From Salvelinus alpinus (Eukaryota; Chordata; Actinopteri; Salmoniformes; Salmonidae), in the NCBI RefSeq assembly GCF_045679555.1, contig NC_092090.1, forward strand, positions 27,119,202 to 27,183,201: a stretch of 64,000 nucleotides of DNA, read 5' to 3'. The number at the start of each line of letters is the position of its first letter. The first letter of the stretch is position 1. Both the position numbers and the translations under genes were made by a program. The notes under the pieces were generated by a model that saw only the letters and a program-made list of their open reading frames with translations, ran no database searches and was not told where the DNA came from. Shown piece by piece: positions 19,414 through 30,677 of this stretch.

Positions 19414-21554
19414 CTAAAGTAATAGTAGAAAAGGAAAGGTCACCATGGAGATGACAAAGAAAATCCCTGCTAGAGACAACACTTAAAGCTAGCTGGTGAT
19501 TCATCAGCTTTAATGCAGTCCATTAGACACTGCTGTTAGTGGACAATGAACAATCGGAACTAGACTAAGTTTATTTGCACAGAACATATTTGAGTTTTTT
19601 TGAGAAGAAGCCATGGACAGTCAGTGCTGTTTAATGGAGCTTGTGTCCAGAAGGTAATTTCTTTAGACTTCAGAGAAATGGGGCCTGAGACCCTGAGTGA
19701 GTGAACTTATTCACTTCACAGGTATATCCTCAGAGGTATAACCTACTATATCCTACAGTATCCAGGCAAAGTCAACCTCAAAATTAATCATATCGCTGAT
19801 CTTACCATTAGGTTTTCGTTAAATGTCATGCCAATGAAACGTCTGTAGGACATCGCAAATAGATTATGAGTGAGTAGAAATCCTGAAGGCAGATAAGATT
19901 TAGCCTGAGAAAAAGGTCAGGTAGCTGGAGGAAGGCTCGGACATATGGATTAAGATAACTTGATTATTCTGGATAGGAAACACAAGAAGACATGTTGTTT
20001 TTGTTACATATTTCAAGGTACCATGTTGATATGGTTCACTGTAGGTACGCTGTTATCAATGTTGTCTGTGGTAAAGACTAGTATGTGCTATAGAAATTTT
20101 ACCTACATAGCATCCATTTTTGCACAACACATACACCCCTATGAGTACATGATGTAAAAAGTAGTATTGTGCTCACTGGGATAATTCTAATCCATTTGTT
20201 TTAACCATTGGCTCATGATTATAGCAAGGCGTCTGGGCTCATTTGAGGTTTACATTTACTAGGCCCTACTTACACTCTTTACACAGTTGTTTACTCTATT
20301 CTGAGAACAGAGTGGACATTGTGAATCACGTTGTGTTGTAGATGTTTCTGTTTCTATCAAGCATGTTGTTGAGCCTGATGTTCTTTAAGGTGAGGGTTGG
20401 ATTGTGAGTGAGGGGCTGAGGCCGAGGCAGGCAGCTGCTGTGTAATTATGGGAGACCCAGTGAAGTACAATACAAAAGCTACAGCGGCAGGTGTAGCTAT
20501 TCATCTTTCCACATCTGTTTTGATTGGTGCAGTGTGCGAGGGTAGAGAGAGAAAGTCCTTTCAAAGCAAATGGAGAAAAATAGGAAAATGTAGTCTAAAT
20601 GTCATTCATTCAGCACCAGTGTCGAGGTGACCTTCAAGAGAATCATCTCTCCCTTTTGGAAATGCGGACAAGTGGATTCTGCAAAATATCAAATTTGATA
20701 AGAAAGGGAGTCCACGTGATGGAGCCTTGATGGTGAGCAGAATATGGCTGATATGGGGGAGGTGAACTGGTTCTGGAGCTGCTCTATGGTTTAACAGTCT
20801 GTTCTGTTCTCTGGTCATGACCATCGGAATGTTTTACTATGTTCATTTGCACAAATAGAAGGACAATTTGTACACATTTAAAAAAACAACAACAACCTAA
20901 TGTGCAGGAGGCGGAAAAAAGCAGAAAAATTGTTTCCCTAAGTGTTAGGCCATACATTACTGTTACAGGAGCATACTGCATATCTCCCTACATCATAAAT
21001 GACTACGTATGTCAAAGGGTTGTTGTGTTCGATGTGCCTTGAGAGAGTGCTGTCATCTCACTGTATGCCGTGCAATATTTGTTATGATAGAGTTTGATTA
21101 TGTGATATGATGATTTGGAGTTCCTTTTACCACATTATGAAGCGAGTCCTTGACGGATCTACATGGACATACATTGATTTGTATTAGAATATGCCATGTA
21201 TTTTATTGTCTATTCACTGAAAAACAAACTACTCATATGTAACCATTCATATCACGGATTTAACACTTATAGCTTTCACCATGACAACTGGCCAAGGCCA
21301 ACCATCAGGGAACATTACTGAGGCATTTAGATAATGGTTTCCTTGTAGACATCCAAGATGAGGGGAAGCAACCTAATAGCATTTCTACTGCTTCATGTGT
21401 CATCATGCCAAAGAAACAGCACAGCATGGTCTGTGGAAGAAAAATAAACTATAGGATTGCAGTCATCATCGTGTTTGTATAACTCCTATTCATGGTTAGA
21501 TCTTTGTGCTTGTATATTAATATGTTTAGATTTGTGTTTAGTTTGATAGGATTA
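19411..21554. other. Unique-looking non-coding sequence
   Basis: More than 2 kb with no supportable exon or transposon end. Only short AT-rich runs and chance ORFs are present. Confidence 0.4.
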
Positions 21555-22133
<579 letters not shown>

Positions 22134-22412
22134 GTGTCTGTGTGTGTTCTGAATGCCCCACTCCCAGCTGCAACCCTAAACACAGAGAAGTCACTGTTCT
22201 ACAACTATTAGTCCCCCTCAATATTTATGTGTCCGCTTCAGGAAAATAGTTATTAATGGGAGCGCTAAATACAAACCAAGCCCGTGGCCCGTCAACCGAT
22301 AACTACAAATACAGTGAGATTATTCATAAGAGGGGGCATGGATCTGATTGCATGTGAAGGGCCTGATAGATTTTCTACAAGCTGTAGGTTACACAGGCGG
22401 TGTGGTTCACGT

Positions 22413-22498
22413 CCCAAATGGCACCCTATTCCCTTTATAGCGCAATACGTTTGACTAGGGCCCATAGGGCTCTTGTCAAAAGTAGTGCACTATATTTG
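22413..22498. repeat. Palindromic MITE copy
   Basis: CCAAATGGCACCCTATTCCC on the left, with a related inverted block (AAAAGTAGTGCACTATAT) on the right. The same element occurs at 52093-52130 (half), 53646-53735 and 59221-59345. Confidence 0.75.
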
Positions 22499-22499
22499 G

Positions 22500-22632
22500 T
22501 TACTACATGATTCCATATGTGTTATTTCATAGTTTTGATGTCTTCATTATTATTCTACGATTTAGAAAATAGTAAAAATAAAGAAAAACCCTTGAATGAG
22601 TAGTTGTGTCCAAACTTTTGACTGGTACTGTA
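22500..22632. mobile_element. Tc1-like terminal fragment
   Basis: Ends in GTCCAAACTTTTGACTGGTA and CTGTA, the terminal repeat of a Tc1-like element, directly abutting the palindromic MITE. Only one end is present. Confidence 0.55.
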
Positions 22633-22639
22633 TATATTT

Positions 22640-23328
22640 CTAAATACAAACTAGCTCTGAAATAAGTGAAACTTGACAAATGATCCACTTTTCAACCCCC
22701 ACTGTTCAACCTCCTATTCATCATCTCCAGCACCAAACCAGTGTCTACATGTAAAAACAGTGCATTTCTATTTCTATCTGTGGTTCAAAAGATAAAAAGA
22801 AACGTCCTAAAAAAAATGCTTCCCTGTGACATCACAGAGTAGGATTAAAAGTAAAAGACTGTGATCATCAAAACCTGCAATGACTTTCTAGCCCAAAGGA
22901 GGGTATGTTCTTGCTCCCCACATCCCCGCAAATCTCATAGTGTTTGTAAATCACAGTTTTTAAAAATGTTTAAACATTAGATGATGTCATAGGGTAAAAC
23001 TTTTAATTAACATTTTTCTACAAAACGTAGAAATGTGCCGTTTCTGTGCTGGAGATATTGAAAATATGGTGGAGTTGCCCTTTAAATTCTTGTGCAACAT
23101 CATCGGTAAGCTAGAGGCATCGTCTTTCATTTGAATTTCCGCTCTTGTGGGCGTGTGCATTGACCCTTTTTTGCACTAACTCTCTTGCACTGACTCTATG
23201 CACAAACACTGGACTCACCCACACACTCACACATACTTACACTGACAACCCAACACATACATACACACACATAACATGCGCATGATTACCCCATCTTTGT
23301 ACACCACACATACAATTATCTTTAAGGT
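22640..23328. other. Unassigned, probably repeat-derived
   Basis: AT-rich with no coding signal. A GTGCCGTTTCTGTGCTGG segment near 23034 suggests an old dispersed repeat, but I cannot name it. Confidence 0.3.
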
Positions 23329-23669
23329 CCCTCAGTCGGGTAGTGAATTTCAAGCACAGTTTCAGCCACAAAGACCAGGAAGGTTTTCCAATGCCTCACA
23401 AAGAAGAGCACCTATTGGTAGATGGGTAAAAAAACAAACAGATACTGAATATCCCTTTGAGCAAACCTGCTTTCCAAAAGACACTGGAAGACAAATTCAC
23501 CTTTCAGCAGGACAATAACCTAACACTCAAGGCCAAATCTACACTGGAGTTGCAATCAGACAGTGAATGTTGCTGAGTGGCCGAGTTACAGTTTTGACTT
23601 AAATCTTCTTGAAAATCTATGGCAAGACATGAACATGGTTGTCTAGCAATGATCAACAACCAATCTGAC

Positions 23670-24168
23670 TGTCACGTTCCTGACCTGTTTTCTCTTGTTT
23701 TGTATGTGTTTATTGGTCAGGGCGTGAGCGGGGTGGGCATTTCTATGTGTTGTGTTTCTATGTTGGGTTAAAGGGTTGCCTGGTATGGCTCTCAATTAGA
23801 GGCAGGTGTTTGGCATTTCCTCTGATTGAGAGTCATATTAAGGTAGGTTGTTCTCAATGTTTGTTTGTGGGTGATTGTCTCCTGTGTCTTTCGTGTCTGT
23901 GTATGTGCACCACACGGGACTGTCTTGGCTGTTCGTTCGTTTGATGTAGTCTGTTCCTGTTCGTGAGTTCTGCGTGTAGTTATGTAAGTTCCATGTTCAG
24001 GTCTGTCTACGTCGTGTTTGTTATTTTGTAATTTCCAAGTGTTTTCGTATTTCGTCTTCGTGTTTCAATAAATATCATTTATGTCTAATTACCTCGCTGC
24101 GTATTGGTCCACCGATCCTTCTCTCCTCTCCTCGTCCGAGGAGGAGGAGGAAGACGACAGCCGTAACA
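23670..24168 (+). repeat. 5' LTR
   Basis: 499 bp, TG...CA ends. Contains AATAAA at about 24067 and, just after it, the ATG (24081) of the element's first ORF. No clear primer-binding site is recognised directly downstream. Confidence 0.92.
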
Positions 24169-24473
24169 GAATCACCCATCTAACTAGGACCAAGCGGCGG
24201 GGGAGAGCTCAACAGAGCAACCAGGACTCATGGACATGGGAGGAGATCCTGGACGGCAAAGGACCCTGGGCTCAGCCAGGGGAATATCGCCGTCCCAAGG
24301 CGGAGCTGGAGGCAGCGAAGGCAGAGAGGCGCTGGTATGAGGAGGCAGCGCGGCGACGCGGTTGGGAGCCCGAGAGTCAGACCCAAAAATTTCTTGGGGG
24401 GGGGGGCACACGAGGAGTGTGGCAAAGCCGGGTAGGATACCTGAGCCAACTCCCCGTGCTTACCGTGGAGTGA
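24081..24473 (+). CDS. LTR-element ORF, part 1 (starts inside the LTR)
   Basis: A 130-codon frame from ATG 24081, 88 bp before the LTR end. It begins MSNYLAAYWSTDPSLLSSSE with an acidic run (EEEEEDD), then a basic/charged helix-prone region (KAELEAAKAERRWYEEAARR) typical of a short coiled coil. After residue 105 it meets an 11-G run (24396-24406), beyond which this frame is not conserved in character. A -1 shift there would enter the long frame described next. Gag-like role is only inferred from position. I do not recognise a capsid or zinc knuckle. Confidence 0.55.
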   Translation: MSNYLAAYWSTDPSLLSSSEEEEEDDSRNRITHLTRTKRRGRAQQSNQDSWTWEEILDGKGPWAQPGEYRRPKAELEAAKAERRWYEEAARRRGWEPESQTQKFLGGGGTRGVWQSRVGYLSQLPVLTVE

Positions 24474-25807
24474 GAGGGCGTCGTACTGGTCAGACACCGT
24501 GTTATGCGGTAAAGCGCACGGTGTCCCCAGTACGCGTGCTTAGCCCAGTGCGGGCTATTCCACCTTGCCGCACTGGGAGGGCTAGGTTGGGCATCGAGCC
24601 GGATGTCATGAAGCCGGCCCAACGTATCTGGCCTCCAGTACGTCTCCTCGGGCCGGCGTACATGGCACCAGCCTTACAGGTGGTGTCCCCGGTTCGCCTG
24701 CATAGCCCAGTGCGGGTTATTCCACCTCGCCGCACTGGCAGGGCTACGGGGACCATTCAACCTGGTAAGGTTGGGGAGGCTTGGTGCTCAAGAGCACGTG
24801 TCCTCCTTCACGGTCCGGTATACCCGGTGCCACCTCCAAGTACCAGTCCACCGGTGGCAGCCCCCCGCACCAGGCTGTCTCTCCGGGTTCTCTCTCCAGC
24901 TGCTCCCACCTGTCCAGCGCTGTCAGAGCTTTCCTCCTCTCCAGCGCAGCCAGTGCCTATACCACGCACCAGGCTGTCTCTCCGTCTCCTCCCTACAGGT
25001 GTGCCCGTCTGCCCAGCGGCGCCTGAACTGCCCGTCTGCCCAGCGGCGCCTGAACTGCCCGTCTGCCCAGCGGCGCCTGAACTGCCAGTCTGCCCAACGC
25101 CGCATGAACTGCTCGTCTGGACTGAGCCGTCGTCCAGCCAGGACCAGCCAGAGCCGTCCAGCCAGGACCAGCCAGAGCCGTCCAGCCAGGACCAGCCAGA
25201 GCCGTCCAGCCAGGACCAGCCAGAGCCGTCCAGCCAGGACCTGCCAGAGCCGTCCAGCCAGGACCTGCCAGAGCCGTCCAGCCAGGACCTGCCAGAGCCG
25301 TCCAGCCAGGACCTGCCAGAGCCGTCCAGCCAGGACCAGCCAGAGCCGTCCAGCCAGGACCTGCCAGAGCCGTCCAGCCAGGACCTGCCAGAGCCGTCCA
25401 GCCAGGACCTGCCAGAGTCCCTCAGCCAGGACCTGCCAGAGTCCCTCAGCCAGGACCTGCCAGAGTCCCTCAGCCAGGACCTGCCAGAGTCCCTCAGCCA
25501 GGACCTGCCAGAGTCCCTCAGCCAGGACCTGCCAGAGTCCCTCAGCCCGGAGCTGCCGCCCCTTATCCCGGAGCTGCCCCTTATCCCGGTGCTGCCCCTT
25601 ATCCCGGTGCTGGCCCTTATCCCGGTGCTGCCCCTTCATTTAGGTGGGTTTAGTTGGAGGGTGGTCATTGGGAGGGGGATACAGAAGCGGGGAGTGACTA
25701 TGGTGGTGTGGGGACAGCGTCCGGAGCCTGAGCCACCACCGTGGTCAGATGCCCACCCAGACCCTCCCCTAGACTTTGTGCTGGTGCGCCCGGCGTTCGC
25801 ACCTTAA
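24362..25807 (+). CDS. LTR-element ORF, part 2 (Pro/Ser-rich repeat protein)
   Basis: A 481-codon frame overlapping part 1; the real entry is probably by a -1 shift at the 11-G run rather than at its own ATG. Content: two imperfect copies of a VSPVR...PVRxIPPxRTGRA block (about residues 50-140), a Pro/Leu/Ser stretch, four 9-residue PVCPAAPEL units, then about 18 octapeptides ([16 protein letters not shown], then ESLSQDLP; 25130-25550) and a LIPVLPL run. It ends just before the polypurine tract. No enzyme motif or CCHC box is seen. The uninterrupted frame through all tandem units argues that it was translated recently. Confidence 0.6.
   Translation: MGARESDPKISWGGGHTRSVAKPGRIPEPTPRAYRGVRGRRTGQTPCYAVKRTVSPVRVLSPVRAIPPCRTGRARLGIEPDVMKPAQRIWPPVRLLGPAYMAPALQVVSPVRLHSPVRVIPPRRTGRATGTIQPGKVGEAWCSRARVLLHGPVYPVPPPSTSPPVAAPRTRLSLRVLSPAAPTCPALSELSSSPAQPVPIPRTRLSLRLLPTGVPVCPAAPELPVCPAAPELPVCPAAPELPVCPTPHELLVWTEPSSSQDQPEPSSQDQPEPSSQDQPEPSSQDQPEPSSQDLPEPSSQDLPEPSSQDLPEPSSQDLPEPSSQDQPEPSSQDLPEPSSQDLPEPSSQDLPESLSQDLPESLSQDLPESLSQDLPESLSQDLPESLSQDLPESLSPELPPLIPELPLIPVLPLIPVLALIPVLPLHLGGFSWRVVIGRGIQKRGVTMVVWGQRPEPEPPPWSDAHPDPPLDFVLVRPAFAP
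25117..25560 (+). repeat. 24-bp coding tandem repeat, about 18 units
   Basis: Units of GAGCCGTCCAGCCAGGACC plus AGCCA or TGCCA, switching to GAGTCCCTCAGCCAGGACC units from about 25410. Period is a multiple of three, so the frame is kept. A 27-bp repeat (GTCTGCCCAGCGGCGCCTGA type) precedes it at 25000-25090. Confidence 0.92.
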
Positions 25808-25820
25808 GGGGGGGGGGTTA

Positions 25821-26319
25821 TGTCACGTTCCTGACCTGTTTTCTCTTGTTTTGTATGTGTTTATTGGTCAGGGCGTGAGCGGGGTGGGCATTTCTATGTG
25901 TTGTGTTTCTATGTTGGGTTAAAGGGTTGCCTGGTATGGCTCTCAATTAGAGGCAGGTGTTTGGCATTTCCTCTGATTGAGAGTCATATTAAGGTAGGTT
26001 GTTCTCAATGTTTGTTTGTGGGTGATTGTCTCCTGTGTCTTTCGTGTCTGTGTATGTGCACCACACGGGACTGTCTTGGCTGTTCGTTCGTTTGATGTAG
26101 TCTGTTCCTGTTCGTGAGTTCTGCGTGTAGTTATGTAAGTTCCATGTTCAGGTCTGTCTACGTCGTGTTTGTTATTTTGTAATTTCCAAGTGTTTTCGTA
26201 TTTCGTCTTCGTGTTTCAATAAATATCATTTATGTCTAATTACCTCGCTGCGTATTGGTCCACCGATCCTTCTCTCCTCTCCTCGTCCGAGGAGGAGGAG
26301 GAAGACGACAGCCGTAACA
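25821..26319 (+). repeat. 3' LTR
   Basis: 499 bp, apparently the same base for base as the 5' LTR, followed by the CTGAC target copy. Confidence 0.92.
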
Positions 26320-26766
26320 CTGACAGAGCTTGAAGAATTTTGAAAAAGACTCACAGCTGTAATCGCTGCCAAAGGTGATTCTAACATGCACTGACTCAGG
26401 GGGTTAAATACTTATCTAATGAAGTCATATTAGTGTTTTATATTGCATTTATCTTTTTTTTATTTGTATAATTTTTCTTGTATTTTGACATTACAGAGTG
26501 TTTTGTGTAGATGCATTTTTATTTTATTCCAATTTGTAAAAAACTATTTTGGGGAGAAAGTCAAGGGGTGTGAATACTTTCTGAAGGCATTTGTAGCCAT
26601 GTTATTTTAACTCATTATTGTTATTTGTTATTGTAACGCTCAAAGAGTGAATGGGTGTGGAGTGAAAAGGGAAAAAGGGATCGGTGGCAGCTAGTAGACC
26701 GGTGACAACGACCGCCGAGCGCCACCCGAACGGGAAGGGGAGCCACCTTCGGTGATATTCGTGACA

Positions 26767-27386
26767 GTACCCCCCCCCCGACGCGCGGCTCCCGCAGCGC
26801 GCCAACACCGGCCTCGGGGACGACCCGGGGGCCGAGGCGCAGGGCGATCCGAATGGAGGCGATGGAACTCCCTCAGCATAGATGGATCCAATATGTCCCC
26901 CACCGGGACCCAGCACCTCTCCTCCGGCCCGTACCCCTCCCAGTCCACGAGGTACTGCAGGCCCCTCACCCGGCGTCTCGAGTCCAGAATGGCCCGTATC
27001 GTGTACGCCGGGGACCCCTCGATGTCCAGAGGGGGCGGAGGGACCTCCGGAACCTCACCTTCCTGCATGGGACCAGCTACCACCGGCCTGAGGAGAGACA
27101 CATGAAACGAAGGGTTAATACGATAATACGAAGGAAGTAATAATCGATAACAAACCTTGTTTATTCACCTCAGGACTTTAAATGGCCCCACACACTGCGG
27201 ACCCAGCTTCCGGCAGGGCAAGCGGAGGGGCAGGTTTCGGGTCGAGAGCCAGACCCAGTTCCCCGGTGCGAACACGGGGGCCTCACTGCGGTGACGGTCA
27301 GCGCTCCTCTTCTGCCGTCCACTCGCCTGACGTAATGACTCCTGGACGGCCCTCCAGGTCTCCTTAGAGCGCTGCACCCACTGCAC
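26767..27386 (-). pseudogene. gypsy integrase C-terminus and chromodomain
   Basis: Two frame-broken pieces. The first (27165-27386) carries [20 protein letters not shown] and [13 protein letters not shown], the GPY/F-type module. The second (26767-27101) carries [20 protein letters not shown] and [12 protein letters not shown], a chromodomain with the aromatic Y-L-V-D-W-E-G-Y signature. Chromodomains guide integration of chromoviruses toward chromatin marks. The frame ends into the polypurine tract at 26780. Confidence 0.8.
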
Positions 27387-27885
27387 CCACCGCAGGAGCC
27401 TCGGTCTGGCTCTGATGCCATGGTGCCAGGACCGGCTGGTACCCCAACACGCACTGAAACGGTGACATGTTGGTAGAGTAGTTGCTTAGTGAGTTCTGGG
27501 CCATGTCAGCCCAGGGGATGTATCTCGCCCACTCCCCTGGTCGGTCCTGGCAATACGACCGCAGAAACCTACCCACCTCCGGGTTCACTCTCTCCACCTG
27601 CCCATTACTCTCCGGGTGATACCCCGAGGTCAGGCTGACCGAGACCCCCAGATGTTCCATAAACGCCCTCCACACTCGGGAGGTAAACTGGGGACCCCGA
27701 TCAGAAACGATGTCCTCGGGCACCCCGTAGTGCCGGAAGACATGGGTGAAAAGAGCCTCCGCAGTCTGTAGGGCCGTAGGGAGACCGGGCAACGGGATAA
27801 GACGGCAGGACTTCGAGAACCGATCCACAACGACCAGGATCGCCGTGTTTCCCTGAGACGGGGGAAGGTCAGTGAGAAAGTCCAC
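27364..27885 (-). pseudogene. gypsy integrase catalytic core
   Basis: Starts [20 protein letters not shown] with the first catalytic Asp. Then [16 protein letters not shown] (second Asp) and [15 protein letters not shown] (Glu), giving a complete DDE set. It ends [11 protein letters not shown] before a frame break. Integrases insert the DNA copy into the genome. Its neighbours on both sides are in other frames. Confidence 0.82.
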
Positions 27886-27927
27886 CGATAGATGGGACCA
27901 CGGCCGTTGTGGAACGGGGAGGGGTTG

Positions 27928-29382
27928 TTACTTCCCTCGTGGCAAGTGCCTAGGAGCCTTACTCTGAGCGCACACCGAACAGGAGGAGACATAGAATTGC
28001 ACGTCCCTCACTAAGGTGCGACACCAGTACTTCCCCCTAAGACCTCGCACTGTCCTCGAAATACCCGGGTGACCTGACGAGGGTAGACTATGAGCCCATC
28101 GAATCAATTGATCATGAACAGCGAGCGGCATGTACCTACGACCCTTCGGACACTGTGGAGGCGCAGGTTCCTCCCTTAGCGCCCGCTCGATGTCCACGTC
28201 CACCTCCCATACTACCGGTGCCACCAGCCTAGCCGCCGGAATGATGGGAGTAGGATTGATGGACCGGTCCTCAGTGTCGTAGAGACGGGACAGCGCGTCG
28301 GCCCTAGTGTTGAGGGAACCTGGCCGATACGAGATCGTAAATCGAAATCTAGTGAAATACATGGCCCACCTTGCCTGACGAGGATTCAGTCTCCTAGCTG
28401 CTCGGATATACTCCAGGTTACGGTGGTCAGTCCAGATGAGGAAAGGGTGCTTAGCCCCCTCAAGCCAGTGTCTCCACACTTTCAGGGCCTTAACCATAGC
28501 CAACAACTCCCTGTCCCCCACATCATAGTTTTGCTCCGCCGGCCCGAGCTTCTTCGAAAAAAAAGCACAGGGGCGGAGCTTCGGTGGCGTACCCGAGCGC
28601 TGTGAAAGCACGGCTCCAACCCCAGCCTCGGATGCGTCCACCTCTACTATGAACGCCAAAGAAGGGTCCGGATGCGCCAACACTGGCGCGTCGGTGAACA
28701 GCGCCTTCAAACGACGGAAAGCTCCGTCCGTCTCTGCTGACCACTGCAAACGCACCGGCTCCCCCTTCAGCAGTGAGGTAATGAGAGCCGCTACCTGGCC
28801 AAAACCCCGGATAAACCTCCGGTAGTAATTCGCAAACCCTAAGAACCGCTGCACCTCTTTTACCGTGGTCGGAGTCGGCCAATTACGCACGGCCTTGACG
28901 TGGTCACACTCCATCACCACCCCAGAGGTGGAAATGCGATAACCCAGGAAGGAAACGGCTCGTTTGGAAAACTCACATTTCTCCGCCTTCACGTACAGGT
29001 CATGCTCCAGCAGTCGCCCAAGAACCTTGTGCACCAGAGACACATGCGCGGCGCGTGTGCCGGAGTAGATCAAAGATATCGTCAATATACACCACCACAC
29101 CCTGTCCGTGCAGGTCTCTGAGAATCTCGTTGACGAAGGACTGAAAGATGGCTGGAGCCTTCTTTAACCCGTACAGCATGACGAGGTACTCATAATGGCC
29201 AGATGTGGTACTAAACGCGGTTTTCCACTCATCTCCCTCCCGAATACGCCCCGTGAAGTGATTCCACCGCCGTAGTGATGAGAGGTAGTGGGTAACTAAA
29301 ACCCACAGTGATAGAATTGAGACCTCGATAATCAATACACGGACGCAAACCACCCTCCTTTTTTCTTCACAAAAAATAAACT
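27928..29382 (-). pseudogene. gypsy RT, RNase H and integrase N-terminus
   Basis: [22 protein letters not shown] and [11 protein letters not shown], then VVVYIDDI (the YxDD catalytic box intact, around 29080-29095), after which the frame shifts by one base. It continues AEKCEFSKRAVSFLGYRIS and WPTPTTVKEVQRFLGFANYY. RNase H: FIVEVDASEAGVGAVLSQ and LIWTDHRNLEYI. Integrase zinc domain: H-x-H in HSLPSSGHPG and CSVCAQSK. The RT start is missing beyond 29382. A stop (PRGK*) follows before the integrase core. Chromoviral gypsy elements copy an RNA template into DNA in cytoplasmic particles; this copy cannot. Confidence 0.82.
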
Positions 29383-29542
29383 TGACTAGAGCTGGAAGGC
29401 TGAAGGGAGCTGGCTGTATATTAGAGTGCATGTTTGTTTGTTTGTCTGCAGATTCAAGATAACAAGCCTGGGCCTCTCTTCATGACTGGGCGCTGGCTGC
29501 TGGGTCTGACCTCATCTCAGTGAAAATAATTAGAGCTACTCC

Positions 29543-29618
<76 letters not shown>
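29383..29618. repeat. Duplicated block, copy 2, with short (TGTC)n
   Basis: 159 bp matching 21555-21713 with one visible mismatch, then about 19 TGTC units (29542-29618). It starts exactly where the gypsy pol is cut off. Confidence 0.9.
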
Positions 29619-29620
<2 letters not shown>

Positions 29621-29635
29621 ATAATTCATAATTGA

Positions 29636-29783
29636 TATGTTAGATTCATGTCTCTATCTCGACCTAAAATCTAAGTTAAAGAATAAATCAAATCAAATCA
29701 AACTTAAATCCACTTTAAATAACGTTTTATTTTATCTGGTTCTTTAATAACTTAGATTTTTGGTTGAGACGTGAATCTAACAT
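29636..29783. repeat. Inverted repeat (fold-back fragment)
   Basis: ATGTTAGATTCATGTCTC with CGACCTAAAATCTAAGTTA on the left, and TAACTTAGATTTTTGGTTGA with GAATCTAACAT inverted on the right. Non-coding, MITE-like. Confidence 0.6.
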
Positions 29784-30100
29784 ATACATTCTTAAATTCT
29801 AGATTAAATTTGATCTCAAACAAAGCTTGAAACCCTAGGCCTTGTTAATTTTGTTAATTGTACATTTTTTGTTGAATCCTGGCTTGAAATGAAACAATAG
29901 CTGTTGATTATTTTGAAAATGCTATATAGTCCTAAATAGCATCATTGATGATATATGAGTGGTAAAGTATGGTCACATTTCATTTGCTCTGTTAAACCTT
30001 CCCTTTGGAATGACTTAACAGCAACAGTGAATCTATTTAGTGGAGATCTCTCAACACACATTCTCACGATAGGATGGGGTAATAGTCAGAGACAAATATC

Positions 30101-30201
30101 AGAGCTAATAAGGGCTGGGCTTGGTTGAATCTCTGGATGGGAGACCAAAGGGATAGCTGTATATAGATCAATCATCCAGTAGGAGGTGCTGCCCAGCCTT
30201 T
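30101..30201 (+). repeat. 5S rRNA-derived element or pseudogene
   Basis: GAGCTAATAAGGGCTGGGCT and TGGATGGGAGACC correspond to the internal promoter part of 5S rRNA (AGCTAAGCAGGGTCGGGCCT, TGGATGGGAGACC). AGGAGGTGCTGCCCAGCCTT resembles the 5S 3' end. An insertion of about 33 bp separates them and the 5' third is missing. Confidence 0.55.
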
Positions 30202-30677
30202 AGTTGTTTTCTGATAGTGGATATAAAACGTTGGAGATCTGATGTTGTTTCAGGTACAAAATCAACATATTTTATGTTTTGTCTATGTTGAAAATTTGTA
30301 ACCATGATGACATAATCCTGTGGTTGAAATTTCACCCTCAAAACTATTGTTTACGTTGATGACTTTTTGCAAATCCAATGTATTTTACACAGAAATTCCA
30401 CATCACAATATGTTGATATATTCTGTTAAAACAACGTTGATTCAACCATGGGCAGTGTGTAGGTGTGTGTGTGTGTTGTGATAATCTCTCTGTAGCTTCC
30501 TGTTGTTGAATGCTAACTGTGATCTCTGGGCGAAGAGAGAGAGCAAAAGAGAGCAAGAGAGAGACATGTTTTCCGTGCCAATAAAGCCCTTTGAATTTAA
30601 TTGAGAACCAGAAAGAGAGTCAGAGAGATAGAGCCAGAGAGAGAGAATGAGAGAGAGGGAAATATATATATATATAT

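Larger units (their letters stand above)
23670..26319 (+). mobile_element. Non-autonomous LTR retrotransposon, very young
   Basis: LTRs of 499 bp at 23670-24168 and 25821-26319, starting TGTCACGTTCC and ending GTAACA, look identical over their length by reading. A 5-bp target duplication CTGAC lies at 23665-23669 and 26320-26324. A G-rich polypurine tract (25807-25817) precedes the right LTR. The interior (1.65 kb) has no protease, RT, RNase H or integrase. It would need enzymes from another element, perhaps a gypsy relative. Confidence 0.92.
23329..26590 (+). mobile_element. Degraded Tc1-like copy split by an LTR element
   Basis: The left part (23329-23669) includes transposase-derived text (TTTCAGCAGGACAATAACC, then a sequence for SFDLNLLENLW, where the usual P-D-L-N is S-F-D-L-N). 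The right part (26320-26590) resumes with AGAGCTTGAAGAATTTTG and ends GAATACTTTCTGAAGGCA, a Tc1 terminal repeat. The antisense copy at 45749-47655 is the same family. The LTR element sits between the two halves. Confidence 0.75.
26591..29382 (-). mobile_element. Ty3/gypsy chromovirus-type element, truncated
   Basis: On the minus strand: RT, RNase H, integrase (zinc and catalytic domains), chromodomain, polypurine tract (26769-26780), then the start of a 3' LTR (TGTCACGAATATC at 26766 downwards), which is cut at 26591. The 5' side stops abruptly at 29382 in the RT N-terminus, so gag and protease are missing. Frames are broken several times. Confidence 0.85.

Noticed and set aside
18868..19504. 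Long Arg-Glu and Ser-Leu ORFs
   Set aside because: By-products of the CT satellite, open on both strands at once.
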